Shown here: positions 59,752 to 64,000 of the stretch, piece by piece
Layout: every line of letters begins with the position of its first letter
Numbering within the stretch: position 1 is the stretch's first letter
Assembly: GCA_946699065.1 (NCBI GenBank)
Contig: CAMPDV010000123.1
Span: 671,579-735,578 of the forward strand
Source of the DNA: Loxodes magnus
Taxonomy: Eukaryota; Ciliophora; Karyorelictea; Loxodida; Loxodidae
DNA length: 64,000 nucleotides
Direction: 5' to 3'
Translations under genes and position numbers: made by a program
The notes under the pieces: model-generated
What the model saw: only the letters and a program-made list of their open reading frames with translations
What the model was told of the DNA's origin: nothing
Databases searched by the model: none

Positions 59752-62700
59752 TAGTTTTTTTATCTACAAATATTAACCTACTTTTTTTCATACTTTGTTG
59801 ACTCACTCTGATATTAGACCTTCGTATTCTCACTTCAAAACACTTCAAAAAATATACTTTTTTATATAAATATATTAACCTACTTTTTTTCATACTTTGT
59901 TGACTCACTCTGATATTAAAATTTCGTATTCTCACTTCAAAACACTTCAAAAAATATACTTTTTTATCTACAAATATAAACCTACTTTTTTTCATACTTT
60001 GTTGACTCACTCTGATATTAAAATTTCGTATTCTCACTTCAAAACACTTCAAAAAATATACTTTTTTATCTACAAATATTAACCTACTTTTTTTCATACT
60101 TTGTTGACTCACTCTGATATTAGACCTTCGTATTCTTACTTCAAAACACTTCAAAAAATATACTTTTTTATCTACAAATATTAACCTACTTTTTTTCATA
60201 CTTTGTTGACTCACTCTGATATTAGACCTTCGTATTCTCACTTCAAAACACTTCAAAAAATATACTTTTTTTATCTACAAATATTAACCTACTTTTTTTC
60301 ATACTTTGTTGACTCACTCTGATATTAGACCTTCGTATTCTCACTTCAAAACACTTCAAAAAATATACTTTTTTATATAAATATATTAACCTACTTTTTT
60401 TCATACTTTGTTGACTCACTCTGATATTAAAATTTCGTATTCTCACTTCAAAACACTTCAAAAAATATACTTTTTTATCTACAAATATTAACCTACTTTT
60501 TTTCATACTTTGTTGACTCACTCTGATATTAGACCTTCGTATTCTTACTTCAAAACACTTCAAAAAATATACTTTTTTATCTACAAATATTAACCTACTT
60601 TTTTTCATACTTTGTTGACTCACTCTGATATTAGACCTTCGTATTCTCACTTCAAAACACTTCAAAAAATATACTTTTTTTATCTACAAATATTAACCTA
60701 CTTTTTTTCATACTTTGTTGACTCACTCTGATATTAGACCTTCGTATTCTCACTTCAAAACACTTCAAAAAATATACTTTTTTATCTACAAATATTAACC
60801 TACTTTATCTCATACTTTGTTGACTCACTCTGATATTAGACCTTCGTATTCTTACTTCAAAACACTTCAAAAAATATACTTTTTTATCTACAAATATTAA
60901 CCTACTTTATCTCATACTTTGTTGACTCACTCTGATATTAGACCTTCGTATTCTCACTTCAAAACACTTCAAAAAATATACTTTTTTATCTACAAATATA
61001 TTAACCTACTTTTTTTCATACTTTGTTGACTCACTCTGATATTAAAATTTCGTATTCTCACTTCAAAACAATTCAAAAAATATACTTTTTTTATCTACAA
61101 ATATTAACCTACTTTTTTTCATACTTTGTTGACTCACTCTGATATTAAAATTTCGTATTCTCACTTCAAAACACTTCAAAAAATATACTTTTTTATCTAC
61201 AAATATAAACCTACTTTTTTTCATATTTTGTTGACTCACTCTGATATTAGACCTTCGTATTCTCACTTCAAAACACTTCAAAAAATATACTTTTTTTATC
61301 TACAAATATTAACCTACTTTATCTCATACTTTGTTGACTCACTCTGATATTAAAATTTCGTATTCTCACTTCAAAACACTTCAAAAAATATACTTTTTTT
61401 ATCTACAAATATTAATCTACTTTTTTTCATACTTTGTTGACTCACTCTGATATTAAAATTTCGTATTCTCACTTCAAAACACTTCAAAAAATATACTTTT
61501 TTATCTACAAATATTAACCTACTTTTTTTCATACTTTGTTGACTCACTCTGATATTAGACCTTCGTATTCTCACTTCAAAACACTTCAAAAAATATACTT
61601 TTTTATCTACAAATATTAACCTACTTTATCTCATACTTTGTTGACTCACTCTGATATTAGACCTTCGTATTCTCACTTCAAAACACTTCAAAAAATATAC
61701 TTTTTTATCTACAAATATTAACCTACTTTATCTCATACTTTGTTGACTCACTCTGATATTAGACCTTCGTATTCTCACTTCAAAACACTTCAAAAAATAT
61801 ATTTTTTATCTACAAATATTAACCTACTTTTTTTCATACTTTGTTGACTCACTCTGATATTAAAATTTCGTATTCTCACTTCAAAACACTTCAAAAAATA
61901 TACTTTTTTTATCTACAAATATTAACCTACTTTATCTCATACTTTGTTGACTCACTCTGATATTAAAATTTCGTATTCTCACTTCAAAACACTTCAAAAA
62001 ATATACTTTTTTATCTACAAATATTAACCTACTTTATCTCATACTTTGTTGACTCACTCTGATATTAAAATTTCGTATTCTCACTTCAAAACACTTCAAA
62101 AAATATACTTTTTTATATAAATATATTAACCTACTTTTTTTCATACTTTGTTGACTCACTCTGATATTAAAATTTCGTATTCTCACTTCAAAACACTTCA
62201 AAAAATATACTTTTTTTATCTACAAATATTAACCTACTTTATCTCATACTTTGTTGACTCACTCTGATATTAAAATTTCGTATTCTCACTTCAAAACACT
62301 TCAAAAAATATACTTTTTTTATCTACAAATATTAACCTACTTTATCTCATACTTTGTTGACTCACTCTGATATTAAAATTTCGTATTCTCACTTCAAAAC
62401 ACTTCAAAAAATATACTTTTTTATCTACAAATATTAACCTACTTTTTTTCATACTTTGTTGACTCACTCTGATATTAAAATTTCGTATTCTCACTTCAAA
62501 ACACTTCAAAAAATATACTTTTTTATCTACAAATATTAACCTACTTTATCTCATACTTTGTTGACTCACTCTGATATTAAAATTTCGTATTCTCACTTCA
62601 AAACACTTCAAAAAATATACTTTTTTATCTACAAATATAAACTACTTTATCTCATACTTTGTTGACTCACTCTGATATTAAAATTTCGTATTCTCACTTC

Positions 62701-64000
62701 AAAACACTTCAAAAAATATACTTTTTTATCTACAAATATTAACCTACTTTTTTTCATACTTTGTTGACTCACTCTGATATTAGACCTTCGTATTCTCACT
62801 TCAAAACACTTCAAAAAATATATTTTTTATCTACAAATATTAACCTACTTTTTTTCATACTTTGTTGACTCACTCTGATATTAAAATTTCGTATTCTCAC
62901 TTCAAAACACTTCAAAAAATATACTTTTTTTATCTACAAATATTAACCTACTTTATCTCATACTTTGTTGACTCACTCTGATATTAAAATTTCGTATTCT
63001 CACTTCAAAACACTTCAAAAAATATACTTTTTTTATCTACAAATATTAACCTACTTTATCTCATACTTTGTTGACTCACTCTGATATTAGACCTTCGTAT
63101 TCTCACTTCAAAACACTTCAAAAAATATACTTTTTTATCTACAAATATTAATCTACTTTTTTTCATACTTTGTTGACTCACTCTGATATTAGACCTTCGT
63201 ATTCTCACTTCAAAACACTTCAAAAAATATACTTTTTTATCTACAAATATTAACCTACTTTATCTCATACTTTGTTGACTCACTCTGATATTAAAATTTC
63301 GTATTCTCACTTCAAAACACTTCAAAAAATATACTTTTTTATCTACAAATATTAACCTACTTTTTTTCATACTTTGTTGACTCACTCTGATATTAGACTT
63401 CGTATTCTCACTTCAAAACACTTCAAAAAATATACTTTTTTATCTACAAATATTAACCTACTTTTTTTCATACTTTGTTGACTCACTCTGATATTAGACC
63501 TTCGTATTCTCACTTCAAAACACTTCAAAAAATATACTTTTTTATCTACAAATATTAACCTACTTTTTTTCATACTTTGTTGACTCACTCTGATATTAGA
63601 CCTTCGTATTCTTACTTCAAAACACTTCAAAAAATATACTTTTTTATCTACAAATATTAACCTACTTTTTTTCATACTTTGTTGACTCACTCTGATATTA
63701 GACCTTCGTATTCTCACTTCAAAACACTTCAAAAAATATACTTTTTTATATAAATATATTAACCTACTTTTTTTCATACTTTGTTGACTCACTCTGATAT
63801 TAAAATTTCGTATTCTCACTTCAAAACACTTCAAAAAATATACTTTTTTATCTACAAATATTAACCTACTTTTTTTCATATTTTGTTGACTCACTCTGAT
63901 ATTAGACCTTCGTATTCTCACTTCAAAACACTTCAAAAAATATACTTTTTTTATCTACAAATATTAACCTACTTTTTTTCATACTTTGTTGACTCACTCT
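59752..64000. repeat. 102-bp tandem array, at least 41 units, open to the right
   Basis: Units of 102 bp (34 codons) repeat head to tail from about 59.75 kb to the window end. Period is visible from TTGACTCACTCTGATATTA recurring at 59798, 59900, 60002 and 60104. Units come in two main types, with TTAGACCTTCG or TTAAAATTTCG, and with further switches (TTTTTTTCAT or TTATCTCAT; TCTACAAAT or TATAAATAT). Some units have an extra T or other 1-nt change. On the minus strand one frame reads KCFEVRIRRSNIRVSQQ then SMKKSRLIFVDKKVYFL per unit, but length-variant units break it, so the long minus-strand frames are fragments of a repeat rather than one gene. Confidence 0.95.

Noticed and set aside
59752..64000. 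CRISPR array or one long repeat-protein gene
   Set aside because: Units are fully repeated without variable spacers, so it is not CRISPR. Single-base length changes break the reading frame repeatedly, so it is not one intact gene as it stands.
1..64000. Tetrahymena or Paramecium germline DNA
   Set aside because: AT content and TAA/TAG=Gln would fit, but the conserved in-frame TGA codons do not, since TGA is the stop in those genera. Not fully excluded, because old elements can carry nonsense mutations.

Overview
The window looks like ciliate nuclear DNA. It is extremely AT-rich (about one fifth G+C by eye), and almost nothing is open in the standard code. Long, motif-bearing reading frames appear once TAA and TAG are read as glutamine. 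Several of these frames also contain many in-frame TGA codons, at positions where family members carry tryptophan (TGG). TAA/TAG=Gln combined with TGA=Trp/stop is known from karyorelict ciliates such as Loxodes and Parduczia (NCBI code 27) and from the heterotrich Condylostoma (code 28). Tetrahymena and Paramecium use TGA only as stop. The taxon is an inference; the codon pattern is read directly. No rRNA, credible tRNA, CRISPR array or ordinary housekeeping gene was found, so this is a transposon and repeat landscape.

Layout. About 3.9-21.9 kb and 36.9-56.9 kb are diverged inverted copies of each other (arms of 18-20 kb, spacer about 15 kb). Each copy has at its core an inverted-repeat element with arms of about 4.8 kb (6.0-10.9 against 13.0-17.8 kb; 41.9-45.7 against 49.2-53.5 kb). 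Near the inner end of these arms sits a small gene, zf-A, for a protein of about 141 residues with two CxH...CxxC putative zinc sites. Four zf-A copies are open (9.9, 13.5, 28.8, 48.7 kb). Four copies of a related gene, zf-B, are decayed (3.3, 18.4, 24.9, 39.9 kb).

Inserted into this framework are retroelements. One is a 5'-truncated non-LTR retrotransposon (54.1-56.1 kb, reverse transcriptase with YADD). Five SINE-like elements share its 3' stem-loop and AT tail (17.3, 24.3, 40.4, 52.3, 57.7 kb). Several short elements encode only an ORF1-like protein, mostly coiled coil plus CCHC zinc knuckle, and some have clear target-site duplications. Because the two big arms are copies of each other, many insertions can be compared with an empty site in the other arm.

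The right end holds a further coiled-coil/CCHC gene (59.0-59.6 kb) and then a 102-bp tandem array of more than 41 units that runs off the window.

Working model (inference): the LINE supplies reverse transcriptase for the SINEs through the shared 3' stem-loop, and perhaps for the ORF1-only elements. The zf genes belong to the larger inverted-repeat units and have no recognised function.
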